Shown: piece by piece, positions 1 through 9,414 of the stretch
Numbering within the stretch: the stretch's first letter is position 1
Layout: the number at the start of each line of letters is the position of its first letter
From: Wenyingzhuangia aestuarii
GTDB taxonomy: Bacteria > Bacteroidota > Bacteroidia > Flavobacteriales > Flavobacteriaceae
Direction: 5' to 3'
Assembly (NCBI RefSeq): GCF_011927765.1
Contig: NZ_JAATJG010000001.1
Span: forward strand, 344,792-408,791
Length of the DNA stretch: 64,000 bases
Made by a program: the position numbers and the translations under genes
The notes under the pieces: model-generated
Databases searched by the model: none
What the model was told of the DNA's origin: nothing
Seen by the model: the letters and a program-made list of their open reading frames with translations, nothing else

Positions 1-340
1 TAGCTTCTCCGTCTGTTAGGTTTGGAGAGTCTACATAAATAAAATGACTATCCGTATTATCTAATTCTTTCGTTGTGGAGTTTAAGTCTGTGGAGTATAT
101 AATTTTTGGATTAAAACCAGCATTACGTTTAGCATTATCATAATTATATATTTGAACTCGAAGCCTTATAATTGAGTTTCCATCATTGGCAATGGTTATA
201 GGGGCATTCATATTAGCTTTCCAGGTAGCAGTTGTTTCATTTCCATCATCGTTTCTCCAACGGTAAGCTGTTTGTCTAATGTCAGCACTGGCAGTGTAAA
301 TACCAATAAAAAATAGTAAATAAAGTAATTTTGTTTTCAT
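1..340 (-). CDS. secreted protein of unknown function, N-terminal part only
   Basis: The gene starts with ATG at 340 and stays open to the left edge, so only about 113 N-terminal residues are visible. The protein begins with a positively charged start and a hydrophobic stretch (MKTKLLYLLFFIGIYTASA) typical of a Sec signal peptide, so it is probably exported. The visible mature part is rich in Asn, Asp and Thr, and I recognise no family in it. The start codon overlaps the lnt stop (ATGA at 340-337), which points to co-transcription and translational coupling with lnt. A T9SS C-terminal domain might lie beyond the edge but cannot be seen. Confidence is good that this is a gene and low on any function. 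Confidence 0.8.
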   Translation of the reverse strand, partial: MKTKLLYLLFFIGIYTASADIRQTAYRWRNDDGNETTATWKANMNAPITIANDGNSIIRLRVQIYNYDNAKRNAGFNPKIIYSTDLNSTTKELDNTDSHFIYVDSPNLTDGEA

Positions 341-1842
341 AACTGTAAAAATTTAAAGTGAATAGAATAATTGATTATTAATAAGGCAATCAATAAGTAA
401 ATAAATCCTAAAGGATGTTTACTCATTAAGGTTTTGTTGCTGTTTGCCTGTAAGGTTCCATGTATTACGGTAGGTTTATTTCTTTGGGTGTATTGAGGAA
501 TATTTCCATTGCTTTTAATAATAGCATTGTAGCCACAATTGTTGCTAATAGCCATGTCTTTTCTATACTCAACAGCAAGTAATCGGTTGTAATAAAAATG
601 ATGTTTGGCAACATAAGAATCTTTAAACCAACCATCGTTGCTAAGGTTAAAGAAGAAATGAACATTGTTAGTTTTGATTTGTTTTAAAGCAGCTTGTTCT
701 ATAGTAGATTCGTTACATATTAACGTACCTGCATTGCCAAAGGGAGTGTTAATAATATGATTTGTTAATGCTTTTTTTACAGTAAACTCGTTACCATTAG
801 CCATGGGAAGTAGAAAACCTAAGAAAGGAACTTCGGTTCCTTTTACAGGAGTTTCCTTATGGTATTTTCCTGTAATCTTTTCTTGCTTAAAATAATATGC
901 AGAATTGTAGACTTCTTTTTGGTTGGCGGTTGTTAATATTCCTAAAACATTAGTGGTGTTTGTGTTTTTAGAAATTTTTAATATTTCATTTAACAAATCA
1001 TCTTTTTCACTATAAGTCCATGGTATCGTAGACTCTGGCCAAATAATAAAATCAGGACTACTTTTGATAGCTTCTCTACTAATGGAAAAATAATCTTTAG
1101 CCATTTGGTTCACCTTAGCTTGGCTCCAATTTGTGTTAGGGTCTGTGTTGGCAGATACAGATGCTACTTTAAAAGGCTGTTTTATATTTTGTGGTTGATA
1201 GCTTTTGTAGGTAATAAAACTAATAGCAAAACAAATGAAAGGAATAGTGATACCTTTTAATAAAGAGATTTTTGTTTTTAACAATAAAAAATCTGCGAAC
1301 AATATATTGGTTAATATTACAACAAAGGTTAATAGGGAAAGTCCTCCAATAGGAGCTAATTGAATTAGATAAATGTTTTCACATAAAGGAAATCCTATAC
1401 GATAGCTATGAAATGGGAACCCTTTAAGAACTAAGGCTAAAATAAATTCTCCTAATACCCAGATAGCAGCAATAGTTATGCGATTTATGAAACAGTAGCA
1501 TTGAGAAGTGCTGTTATTAAACCATGTAAACTGGCTTATCCAAAAGAGGAGTGAGAAATAGACTCCTGAAAAAGAACAACTAAAAAACAAAAATAAAATA
1601 GCCAATCCTATAGCTTTACTAGAGTAGTTTATAAAGCCATTTGTCATCCAAAAATAGAGACATAAAGAATATAGAAAACCAAAAACAAACCCTAGTAATA
1701 TCGCTTTTCTCTTTGTTAGAGATGTTAAGCAATAAAAAACAGGAACAAAACTAATAAAGGATAACAAATAGTGCATCTTCATAAGTGTGAAAGCACTAAA
1801 TACTGCGGAAAAAAGAATTAATAATATTTTATGTCTTAGCAT
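337..1842 (-). CDS. lnt: apolipoprotein N-acyltransferase
   Basis: Inner-membrane enzyme that adds the third acyl chain to the N-terminal Cys of lipoproteins, the last step of lipoprotein maturation after Lgt and LspA. About seven hydrophobic segments fill residues 1-210, followed by a periplasmic nitrilase-like domain. The catalytic triad is readable: Glu270 in IIWPEST, Lys329 in GKYHKETPV and Cys376 in GTLICNEST. Many family members have a Tyr after the catalytic Cys where this one has Asn. A final hydrophobic segment near residues 480-497 anchors the C-terminus. The length of 501 aa is normal. The stop overlaps the start of the next gene downstream. The upstream region carries a pair of 12-bp direct repeats. 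Confidence 0.9.
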   Translation of the reverse strand: MLRHKILLILFSAVFSAFTLMKMHYLLSFISFVPVFYCLTSLTKRKAILLGFVFGFLYSLCLYFWMTNGFINYSSKAIGLAILFLFFSCSFSGVYFSLLFWISQFTWFNNSTSQCYCFINRITIAAIWVLGEFILALVLKGFPFHSYRIGFPLCENIYLIQLAPIGGLSLLTFVVILTNILFADFLLLKTKISLLKGITIPFICFAISFITYKSYQPQNIKQPFKVASVSANTDPNTNWSQAKVNQMAKDYFSISREAIKSSPDFIIWPESTIPWTYSEKDDLLNEILKISKNTNTTNVLGILTTANQKEVYNSAYYFKQEKITGKYHKETPVKGTEVPFLGFLLPMANGNEFTVKKALTNHIINTPFGNAGTLICNESTIEQAALKQIKTNNVHFFFNLSNDGWFKDSYVAKHHFYYNRLLAVEYRKDMAISNNCGYNAIIKSNGNIPQYTQRNKPTVIHGTLQANSNKTLMSKHPLGFIYLLIALLIINYSIHFKFLQL

Positions 1843-1886
1843 AATGAATGTCTTTTTTGAAAAGATCCTTTTCTAATTGAAATCAC

Positions 1887-1894
1887 CAAACATG
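1887..1894 (-). promoter_or_regulatory. possible -7 element for lnt
   Basis: On the minus strand this reads CATGTTTG, one base away from the Bacteroidetes -7 consensus TAnnTTTG, and lies about 45 bp upstream of the lnt ATG. No TTG is found at the expected distance, so the promoter would be weak or activator-dependent. Confidence 0.35.
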
Positions 1895-1938
1895 AAATTT
1901 AATAATTCATAAATGTATTTGATTTTTTTTTTCTTGAA

Positions 1939-1971
1939 TAGCCCAATCGGGTATATCATTAGCCCAATCGG
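1939..1971. repeat. pair of 12-bp direct repeats upstream of lnt
   Basis: TAGCCCAATCGG occurs at 1939-1950 and again at 1960-1971, exactly 21 bp apart, two turns of the helix. The pair lies about 97-130 bp upstream of the lnt start and 45-85 bp upstream of its possible -7 element. Direct repeats with 21-22 bp periodicity are the usual target layout of LytTR and AraC type regulators. The regulator is not known. Confidence 0.55.
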
Positions 1972-2044
1972 ATATTTTTGTGTTTTAACTTGTTTTTTAA
2001 AAACAAGTTTGATTAGCTACTAATCCTTGTTTAAAAGAAAAAAG

Positions 2045-2077
2045 AAAAGGACAATTTGTTTTACAAATTGTCCTTTT
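2045..2077 (-). terminator. terminator of the M3 peptidase operon
   Basis: A 15-bp perfect stem (2045-2059 with 2063-2077) with a TTT loop lies just after the stop of the peptidase gene. Read on the minus strand it ends in a T run. Confidence 0.85.
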
Positions 2078-2101
2078 TAAAGGGGGTGAAAAAATGTTTA
2101 T

Positions 2102-4150
2102 TTACAACAATCCTGCTCTTTTTAGTAAAGCATCGGGTTTGGGCTCGTGACCTCTAAATTGTTTGTACAATTCCATTGGTTTTTGGGTTCCTCCTTGGCT
2201 TAGTACAAAGTCTTTAAATTTAGTAGCGGTTTCTTTGTTAAAAATTCCAGTTTCTTTAAAGTATTCAAATGCATCGGCATCCAAAACTTCTGCCCATTTG
2301 TAAGAATAGTAACCCGCAGAATATCCTCCTTGAAAGATGTGAGAGAAAGCGGTACTCATACAATTTTCTGCAACATCAGGGTACAATTGCGTGCTTTTAA
2401 AAGCTTCTTTTTCAAATTCTTTTACACTTTTTGTTACATTACCGCTGTCAAAACTATCCGGGCTTTGTCCGTGCCATGCCATGTCTAAAAGACCAAAACT
2501 CAATTGTCTTAACGTTTGTAGACCTTCTAAAAAGTTTGATGCTTTTTTAATTTTCTGGATCAACTCAATAGGAATAATTTCTCCTGTTTTGTAATGCTTG
2601 GCAAAGAGCTCTAAAGCCTCTTTTTCAAAACACCAGTTTTCCATGACCTGACTTGGTAATTCTACAAAATCCCAAGAAACCGATGTTCCAGATAAACTTG
2701 GATAGGTGGTGTTGGCTAGCATACCGTGCAAAGCATGTCCAAATTCGTGAAACAAAGTAGTTACTTCGTTAAAAGTTAACAAACTAGGTTTGCTTGCTGT
2801 AGGTTTGGTAAAATTACAAACAATAGAAATGTGAGGTCTAGAGTTTTCGCCATCTAAAATCCATTGGCTTTTGTAGCCCGTTTTCCAAGCTCCGTTTCTT
2901 TTTCCTGGTCTAGGATGAAAATCAGCATAATAAACCGCTATAAAATTGCCTTTCTCATCGGTAACTTCATAGGTTTTAACATCTTTATGATATTTTTCTA
3001 TATTGTTTACTTCTTTAAAGTGCAATCCGTACAAGCGTTTGGCAATTTCAAAAGAACCGTTAATTACGTTTTCTAATTGAAAATAAGGTTTTAAAATTTC
3101 CTCATCAAAGTCGAATAGTTCTTGTTTTAATTTTTCACTGTAATAAGCACCATCCCATTTCTGAAAATCTTCAATTCCATCTTTTTTACGAGCAAAGTCT
3201 TTTAGTTGATTGTATTGTTCTAAAGCTTTAGGTTTTGCTTTTTGCAACATGTTTTCTAAGAAATTGGTTACTTTATCAGCAGATTCAGCCATACGCTCTT
3301 CTAAAACAAAATGAGCATGACTTTTGTAACCTAATAATTGAGCTCTTTTACAACGTAATTCTACAATGCGTAAAACAATTTTTTCGTTATTGTTTTTATT
3401 GTCTTGAAATCCTTTTTTTCCGGCAGCAATGGCCATTTCTTTTCTTAAAGATCTGTTATCAGCATACGTTAAAAAAGGAATGTAGCTAGGGAAGTCTAAG
3501 GTAAACACCCAACCTTCTTTGTTTTTGTCTTTGGCTGTTTGGGCAGCATCTTCAATAGCACCTTCTGGCAAACCACTTAGGTCTTTTTCATTACTGATAT
3601 GCAGTTCGTAGTTTTGTGTTTCTGCCAATACATTTTCCCCAAAAGTTAAAGAGAGTTTAGAGAGTTCAGTGTCTATTTTTCTTAATTCCTCTTTTTTGTC
3701 ATTATTTAAATTAGCTCCGTTACGAGAAAAACCTTTGTATTTTTTTTCTAATAAAGTTTGTTCCTCAATAGTTAAGTCTAAAGAATCACGTTGCTCATAA
3801 ATTGCTTTTACGCGTTTAAACAATTCCTCATTTAAACTAACATCGTTAGAAAAAGCGGTTAAAATAGGAGAAACCTCTTGTGCAATTTTTTGCATTTCAT
3901 CGTTGGTTTCTGCCGAGTTTAAATTGAAGAAAATAGAAGAAATTCTACTTAAGGTGTGACCAGAAAAATCTAAAGCTTTAATGGTGTTTTCAAAAGTAGG
4001 GGCTTCGCTATTATTGGTAATTTCATCAATTTCTTCTTTTGCCTTTTTAATGGCTTGTTCAAAAGCAGGTTGATAGTGTTCGTTTTTTATTTGCTCAAAA
4101 GGAGCCGTACCGTAAGGTGTGTTAAATTCTTGTAAAAGTGGGTTGCTCAT
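2102..4150 (-). CDS. M3 family peptidase (oligopeptidase A / dipeptidyl carboxypeptidase)
   Basis: Zinc metallopeptidase of the M3 (thimet) family that degrades short peptides. HEFGH at residues 468-472 supplies the two zinc His and the catalytic Glu, and Glu497 in DFVELPSQ fits the third zinc ligand. The mostly helical N-terminal half (1-350) and the length of 682 aa fit the family. There is no signal peptide, so it probably acts in the cytoplasm on peptides from protein turnover or uptake. It starts 5 bp after the DUF58 gene stops, so it is the last gene of the MoxR operon and is followed by a strong terminator. OpdA/PrlC and Dcp cannot be told apart with certainty from sequence alone. Confidence 0.9.
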   Translation of the reverse strand: MSNPLLQEFNTPYGTAPFEQIKNEHYQPAFEQAIKKAKEEIDEITNNSEAPTFENTIKALDFSGHTLSRISSIFFNLNSAETNDEMQKIAQEVSPILTAFSNDVSLNEELFKRVKAIYEQRDSLDLTIEEQTLLEKKYKGFSRNGANLNNDKKEELRKIDTELSKLSLTFGENVLAETQNYELHISNEKDLSGLPEGAIEDAAQTAKDKNKEGWVFTLDFPSYIPFLTYADNRSLRKEMAIAAGKKGFQDNKNNNEKIVLRIVELRCKRAQLLGYKSHAHFVLEERMAESADKVTNFLENMLQKAKPKALEQYNQLKDFARKKDGIEDFQKWDGAYYSEKLKQELFDFDEEILKPYFQLENVINGSFEIAKRLYGLHFKEVNNIEKYHKDVKTYEVTDEKGNFIAVYYADFHPRPGKRNGAWKTGYKSQWILDGENSRPHISIVCNFTKPTASKPSLLTFNEVTTLFHEFGHALHGMLANTTYPSLSGTSVSWDFVELPSQVMENWCFEKEALELFAKHYKTGEIIPIELIQKIKKASNFLEGLQTLRQLSFGLLDMAWHGQSPDSFDSGNVTKSVKEFEKEAFKSTQLYPDVAENCMSTAFSHIFQGGYSAGYYSYKWAEVLDADAFEYFKETGIFNKETATKFKDFVLSQGGTQKPMELYKQFRGHEPKPDALLKRAGLL

Positions 4151-4155
4151 ATTTT

Positions 4156-5517
4156 TTAGATTAATCCTTTAGATTTAATTTCTATATACTTGTTAATGGA
4201 ATCTATAGTAAGGTTTTCTGGAGTTGTTAAAATAGAGTTTACTCCGTATTTGCTTAATTCTAGCACCATTAATTCTTTGTCGTAAATAAATTTTTCTGCG
4301 ACAGTTTTTTGGACAATTTCTTGTTCTGTACTTACTTTTTTATTGGCAAGTTTTAAAATTTCTGTATTCTTAAAGAAAATAACAATTAGTAAATGACTTT
4401 TGTTAATGGCTCTAAGATAACTCATTTGCCTTTCTAAGGCATCCATACTATCAAAATTGGTATAAAGCAGTAGCAAGCTACGTTGCCTTATGTTTTGTTT
4501 TATAGCACTGTATAAAATTCCAAAATCTGTTTCTTCGTAATTTGTTTTTACATTGTATAGAGATTCCAAAATCATACCTAATTGATGATTTCTTCTTTCT
4601 GCTGACACATAGTCATTGATGTTTTTAGAAAACGAAAACAAACCTGCTTTGTCTTGCTTTTGAATAACTACATTACTTACAATTAACGATGCATTAATGG
4701 CATAATCTAATAAGCTGAGTCCGTTAAAAGGCATTTTCATGGTTCGTCCTCTGTCAATTAACATATAAATGTTCTGAGCTTTTTCATCCACAAATTGATT
4801 GACCATTAACTGATTTTTTTTAGCCGTAGCTTTCCAGTTAATGTCTTTAATATTATCGCCTTGTACGTATTCCTTAATTTGTTCAAATTCAAAAGAATTT
4901 CCAATTCGTCTTACTTTTTTAATTCCGTAAGCAGAAGATAAACTGTTGATGGTTTTTAAATCAAACTGCTTTAATTTTAAAAAAGAAGGATATGTTTTGG
5001 TAACCGTTTCTTGTCCTAAAACATATTTTTTAGTCACCATATTTAAAATAGAATGCACAAAAACATGGGTGTGTCCAAAATGATATGCTCCTCTTTCTGT
5101 AGGAACTAAATCATAAGAAAGTGTTTTAGAACTCTGTGCCCTTAGTTTGGTGTGGATGCTAAAATCTCTAATTTGAAATTGAGCAGGAAGTTCATCAATA
5201 ACTTCTATAAAAACATCTAGAGGATAGTTGTTTTTTAGTTGAATATTGATGGTGTTTTGGTCTCCGTTAGATAATTTTTCGGGTAGTGTTCTAGTGGCTT
5301 CAATTCCATTTTGAATTCTAAAAACTAAGTAAATATCAAAACAAACAATTCCTATAAAAACTACAAATAGCAATTGGCTAAGAAGGTAGAGTTCTTTGAT
5401 GAAAAAACTAAGAACAAACAAAACCACAAATCCAGACAATAGGTAAAAGAACAAATTGTTTAGATAAATGCTTTGATAAGCCTTTTTTAGTTTGTTTAGA
5501 AAAGAGGTTTCTTGCAT
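4156..5517 (-). CDS. DUF58 domain protein
   Basis: Membrane-anchored DUF58 protein of 453 aa. Two hydrophobic segments at about residues 20-60 are followed by a beta-rich region and then the DUF58 core, with the family-type stretch RIGNSFEFEQIKEYVQGD and DINWKATAK near residues 205-235. A von Willebrand A-like fold follows, with DRGRTM in place of the usual DxSxS metal site. DUF58 proteins are regularly encoded beside MoxR ATPases and are thought to be remodelled by them; the substrate is unknown. The gene starts 4 bp after the MoxR gene stops. Confidence 0.85.
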   Translation of the reverse strand: MQETSFLNKLKKAYQSIYLNNLFFYLLSGFVVLFVLSFFIKELYLLSQLLFVVFIGIVCFDIYLVFRIQNGIEATRTLPEKLSNGDQNTINIQLKNNYPLDVFIEVIDELPAQFQIRDFSIHTKLRAQSSKTLSYDLVPTERGAYHFGHTHVFVHSILNMVTKKYVLGQETVTKTYPSFLKLKQFDLKTINSLSSAYGIKKVRRIGNSFEFEQIKEYVQGDNIKDINWKATAKKNQLMVNQFVDEKAQNIYMLIDRGRTMKMPFNGLSLLDYAINASLIVSNVVIQKQDKAGLFSFSKNINDYVSAERRNHQLGMILESLYNVKTNYEETDFGILYSAIKQNIRQRSLLLLYTNFDSMDALERQMSYLRAINKSHLLIVIFFKNTEILKLANKKVSTEQEIVQKTVAEKFIYDKELMVLELSKYGVNSILTTPENLTIDSINKYIEIKSKGLI

Positions 5518-5521
5518 AGAA

Positions 5522-6496
5522 TTAACTTGGTATTTCGGTAGATTGAATACTATCGTTAATAATTTGAGCAGCCGTAATTCCTTCCATTTCTCTTTCCGGA
5601 GTTACAATCACTCGGTGTTGTAATACAGGAACGGCAATTTGCTTAATATCTTCTGGAGTTACAAAATCTCTTCCGTTAATGGCAGCAAAAGCTTTGGAAG
5701 CTTTTAACAAGGCAATAGAGGCTCTTGGTGAGGCTCCTAAATACAAAAAGGAATTGCTACGGGTACTCACCACAATATCTGCAATGTATTTAATTAGGTT
5801 TGGTTCTACAATAACTTGTTTTGCAAGTTGCTGATAAGCTAGTATTTGTTCTTTGCTAATGCTTTCCGAAACAAAATCTAATTTTGGTTGTGTTGCCTGG
5901 TGCTCTCTGTTGATGATTTCTATTTCATCAGTTAAATTTGGATAATCTACGGTAATTTTAAACAAAAAACGATCTAATTGAGCTTCGGGCAATCGGTAAG
6001 TTCCTTCTTGGTCTACGGGGTTTTGCGTAGCAACTACAAAATAAGGAGAAGCTAAATTGTACTTAGTTCCATCAATAGTTACTTGTTGTTCTTCCATTAC
6101 CTCAAACAAAGCGGCTTGTGTTTTTGCGGGAGCTCTGTTAATTTCATCAATTAAAATAAGGTTAGAAAAAATAGGTCCTTTTTTAAATTCAAATTCCGAT
6201 TTTTTCAAATCAAAAATAGAAGTTCCTAACACATCCGAGGGCATTAAATCTGGAGTAAACTGAATTCTTTGATAGTCTATAGCCAATGTTTTGGCCAACA
6301 GTTTTGCTGTTACTGTTTTGGCAACTCCAGGCACACCTTCTATTAATACATGTCCTTCGCACAACAAAGCGGTTAATAACAAATTAACCATGTGTTTTTG
6401 TCCCACAATAACTTTAGAAATTTCTTGCTTTATGGTGTTAATTCCTTGGTGTAGTTCGGTTAAATCTATTCGGTTGCTAAATTCTAATTCTTCCAT
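5522..6496 (-). CDS. MoxR family AAA+ ATPase
   Basis: Cytoplasmic AAA+ ATPase of the MoxR group, 324 aa. Walker A is GVPGVAKT at residues 54-61 and Walker B is LILIDEINR at 113-121, followed by sensor 1 in VVATQNP. The C-terminal lid carries the GASPRAS motif. MoxR proteins act as chaperone-like remodellers of von Willebrand A or DUF58 partners, and the next gene encodes such a partner. The start overlaps the preceding DUF4350 gene by 13 bp, which suggests translational coupling. Confidence 0.92.
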   Translation of the reverse strand: MEELEFSNRIDLTELHQGINTIKQEISKVIVGQKHMVNLLLTALLCEGHVLIEGVPGVAKTVTAKLLAKTLAIDYQRIQFTPDLMPSDVLGTSIFDLKKSEFEFKKGPIFSNLILIDEINRAPAKTQAALFEVMEEQQVTIDGTKYNLASPYFVVATQNPVDQEGTYRLPEAQLDRFLFKITVDYPNLTDEIEIINREHQATQPKLDFVSESISKEQILAYQQLAKQVIVEPNLIKYIADIVVSTRSNSFLYLGASPRASIALLKASKAFAAINGRDFVTPEDIKQIAVPVLQHRVIVTPEREMEGITAAQIINDSIQSTEIPS

Positions 6497-7725
6497 GCGT
6501 TTGTTTTTTTGTTAAAGTCTTCTATTTCTTTATTTAATTTTTTTAAGAGAGCAATAGAGGAGCTGTCTCTATGTTTTAGTACGTTAATAAAACGGATTAA
6601 TTCTTTGGTTTTTTGTGCATCGTAACCCGATTTTAAACTTAGTTGTTTGGCCAGTTTCTCGTTGGTGTTGTCGGTAATCAGATTGTATTTTTGACGAATG
6701 TTTTTATAAAAAATATTTATCTTATGATGAATCATGGGTTGAAAATCATCAGCCTCTTCATATAAAACAGAAATGGTTTCTACAAAGTCTAAACTGGTGT
6801 TTCTGGTTTTGGGAATGATAGGAATAATTCTCTGTTTCCTTTTAGCGTTGATTAATAAAAACAAGCCAATTCCTACGAGTATTAACACCCAAGCAAAATA
6901 AAGCTCTTTCTGTTTTTTAATAAATCGTAAAGGGCTGTTTGCCAAATCTGGATTTCCTTTGTAATTACTCTCAAAATACAGGGTGTTAAAAGTTGTTTTG
7001 TTAGCAGTAATAGTACTTGGAAAAGAAGATAATAGCTGATCTATATACTGTGTGTTTGGAATTGCTAGCAAATAATAATTGCTAAAAATCTCGGGTTGTG
7101 TATGTAAATAGAATCGTCCTTTTTTATAGGGAACTTCAATAAAATTAGTGAGAATTTTAATAGGTTCATTTTTAGGGGTGTAGCTAATTGTTCCTAGAGA
7201 TGTAAGATGTGTACTGTCTTTAAAATGTCCTTGATAAAATTTGAGTTTCTTTTCAATTTTTAAAAAATGCTTAGAGTGATGTAGGTTGATATATAAAGAA
7301 TCTACGTTGTTTAACTCTTTGCTTTTAAAGCTTTTTAAAAGATGTAGACTATCTAACAATTCATCAGCAAAAGTATTGGCACTAATAAAGGCAGTATTTC
7401 CGTTTCCAATAAATTCTAAAAGTTTGTTTCTAGAGACTTTATCGGGTATAAAAACATCATCAATATTAAGGTATAAGTTGTTTTGTTCTTTTTTTACAGA
7501 TGGGTTTTCTTCTTGATATTCGTAAAACGTGTTTTTAAGCGTAACTATTTTTTCAGAAGTAAATACTTTGTTTAATTGATCGTAAAATACTTTTAAATCA
7601 AAAGGGTTTTTGTTTTGCTCGTTATAGGTTTTATCCCAAATGATTTCTTTGGGACTAAGACTGTCTATAAGAATGACCAATAATACAATCACAATTCCTA
7701 GAATAATAAATCCTTTCTTTTTCAT
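6484..7725 (-). CDS. DUF4350-like membrane protein
   Basis: Protein of 413 aa with an N-terminal transmembrane segment (residues 5-22), a large extracytoplasmic domain, a second membrane segment near residues 275-293, and a charged cytoplasmic tail of about 110 aa. The layout and the neighbours match DUF4350 proteins, which recur in MoxR/DUF58 clusters of Bacteroidota. No catalytic motif is seen. The start codon overlaps the stop of the preceding gene by one base. The function is unknown; it may be part of a membrane complex served by MoxR. Confidence 0.75.
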   Translation of the reverse strand: MKKKGFIILGIVIVLLVILIDSLSPKEIIWDKTYNEQNKNPFDLKVFYDQLNKVFTSEKIVTLKNTFYEYQEENPSVKKEQNNLYLNIDDVFIPDKVSRNKLLEFIGNGNTAFISANTFADELLDSLHLLKSFKSKELNNVDSLYINLHHSKHFLKIEKKLKFYQGHFKDSTHLTSLGTISYTPKNEPIKILTNFIEVPYKKGRFYLHTQPEIFSNYYLLAIPNTQYIDQLLSSFPSTITANKTTFNTLYFESNYKGNPDLANSPLRFIKKQKELYFAWVLILVGIGLFLLINAKRKQRIIPIIPKTRNTSLDFVETISVLYEEADDFQPMIHHKINIFYKNIRQKYNLITDNTNEKLAKQLSLKSGYDAQKTKELIRFINVLKHRDSSSIALLKKLNKEIEDFNKKTNAWKN

Positions 7726-8417
7726 TAGGCAAGGTCTTTTAGTAATTGTTGGTAGCTAATTTCAATTTTTTGATAAGCTTCTTGGTCGATTACAAACTCA
7801 CCATACCAAATATAATTGTAGTAATAAGAAACACTTTTAAAATGAGTATCATAAGAAGTGTCTTCTGTTTCTAGTTGATAATCGGCATTGGTTTTAAGAT
7901 TGCTTAATTCAATAATTTCTTTTTCCGATAATTTTTGCAACACCCATAAATAATAATACTTAACAGCCAATCTGTAATTGGTTTGTGTTAGTGCTTCTTT
8001 TACAAGAATATCAAAATTGGCAGATTCAATTTCTTCCACTTCGTTTTGATAGGTTAAGTTGTTGTTCTGTTTTTTTCTAAAAAGCCAAGTACCTTCTTTG
8101 TAAAAAATCATGCGTGCAATTATATAAATGGCACCTATAATAATTAAGGTATAAAAAACAAGTTTAGTGTAATAAATACTTGTACCTCCTAAACCTAATT
8201 TTTTATAAAGATTGTAGATAAGTTGTGCCAACCATATTTTAAATTCAAGCCAAAAAGAAGGTTCTTGTTCTTGATAATTATAATCTGATGAAGTATACGC
8301 TTCTTTGTAGTTTTCTGGAATTTTTCTAGAAACCTTTACAATGCTATCGTTTGTAGCTTTTACTACGCTAACAAACATTAACAAAATTAGGTTGATGGGT
8401 TTGTTGATGAATCTCAT
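7725..8417 (-). CDS. DUF4129-like membrane protein
   Basis: Protein of 230 aa with a hydrophobic N-terminus that could be a signal or anchor (about residues 8-22), a single membrane segment near 88-108, and a cytoplasmic C-terminal domain rich in Tyr and Glu resembling DUF4129 (around residues 140-230). DUF4129 proteins often sit beside transglutaminase-like or MoxR/DUF58 genes. The start overlaps the SpoIIM-like gene by 4 bp (ATGA). No enzymatic residues are recognised. Confidence 0.7.
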   Translation of the reverse strand: MRFINKPINLILLMFVSVVKATNDSIVKVSRKIPENYKEAYTSSDYNYQEQEPSFWLEFKIWLAQLIYNLYKKLGLGGTSIYYTKLVFYTLIIIGAIYIIARMIFYKEGTWLFRKKQNNNLTYQNEVEEIESANFDILVKEALTQTNYRLAVKYYYLWVLQKLSEKEIIELSNLKTNADYQLETEDTSYDTHFKSVSYYYNYIWYGEFVIDQEAYQKIEISYQQLLKDLA

Positions 8418-9391
8418 AGCATAGAGGAATCTAAAGTTACTTTTTTAGCTATTTTGTGTGGATAGATTAAGAAATAGTAAGAAATAAGACTTAAGGTTCC
8501 TATAATAATAGCAAAGGCCAAAATAGTAGGCATGCTATTTCCGTACCTAGATACAAATCCTTCTAAAAAACCAGCAGCAATGGTAAAAGGAAAGGTGCTG
8601 ATGATGATTTTAATTCCATTTTGCATTCCTTCTTTAAAAGAGTCTATTCTTTTTAAAGATTTAGGAAACAAAATACTGGCTCCTAAAAGCAATCCTACGG
8701 CTCCTTCTATCACAATGGCAAAAATTTCCATGGCACCATGAATCCAAATTCCCTTAATGCTTTGGAGCAACACACCTTGTTCTGCAAAAAAGTATTGAAA
8801 AGCTCCTAACATAATTCCGTTTTGCAGCAGTACATAAGCCGTTCCTATTCCTCCGGTAATTCCAAAAGCAAAGGCCTTTAAACCTACATACAGGTTATTA
8901 AAAGTAATTCCAATAAAGCTTCCCCAATTAGATCCCGATTTGTAAATAGCGGTGGGATTTCCGTTTTTAATATTCTCTAAAGTTTCATTTACATAACCGT
9001 CAGAAAGAATCAATCGTACAAAACTATCATCATAAATAGCAGAAAGAAGACCAATACCTACAGACAAACCAAAAATGATGAAGGAATAATAAATGTATTT
9101 TTTATAGGTATAGAGTAACAAAGGCACATCAATTAAGAAAAACTGTAAAAGTCTGTTTTTGTCTTCTTTTTTAGATTTGTATATTTTTTGAAAAGCTAAA
9201 ATGGTTAAATGATTTAAATACACCACCAACTTGCTTTTTTTGTAGTATGTTTGAGCAAAAGCTAAGTCGTTAATTAAGTGTAGATAAAGTTTAGATAACT
9301 CTTCTGGATGCGCTATGTTTTTTTCTTTGATTGCGCTTTCAAAACGCAACCATTTTTCTTTATTTTGTTTAATAAATGCAATCTCTCTCAT
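8414..9391 (-). CDS. SpoIIM-like (stage II sporulation protein M) membrane protein
   Basis: Integral membrane protein of 325 aa with a cytoplasmic N-terminal region of about 95 residues and then five or six membrane segments (about 100-315). The Gly-rich helices around GSNWGSFIGITFNNLYVG and the stretch IWIHGAMEIFAIVIEGAVG are typical of the SpoIIM/DUF95 family. The organism does not sporulate; in Bacteroidota this family recurs next to RDD and MoxR genes, as here. It is the first gene of the minus-strand run, and its start lies only 23 bp from the divergent RDD start. Confidence 0.85.
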   Translation of the reverse strand: MREIAFIKQNKEKWLRFESAIKEKNIAHPEELSKLYLHLINDLAFAQTYYKKSKLVVYLNHLTILAFQKIYKSKKEDKNRLLQFFLIDVPLLLYTYKKYIYYSFIIFGLSVGIGLLSAIYDDSFVRLILSDGYVNETLENIKNGNPTAIYKSGSNWGSFIGITFNNLYVGLKAFAFGITGGIGTAYVLLQNGIMLGAFQYFFAEQGVLLQSIKGIWIHGAMEIFAIVIEGAVGLLLGASILFPKSLKRIDSFKEGMQNGIKIIISTFPFTIAAGFLEGFVSRYGNSMPTILAFAIIIGTLSLISYYFLIYPHKIAKKVTLDSSML

Positions 9392-9414
9392 AGAGTATCA
9401 AATTACTAGCTTTA

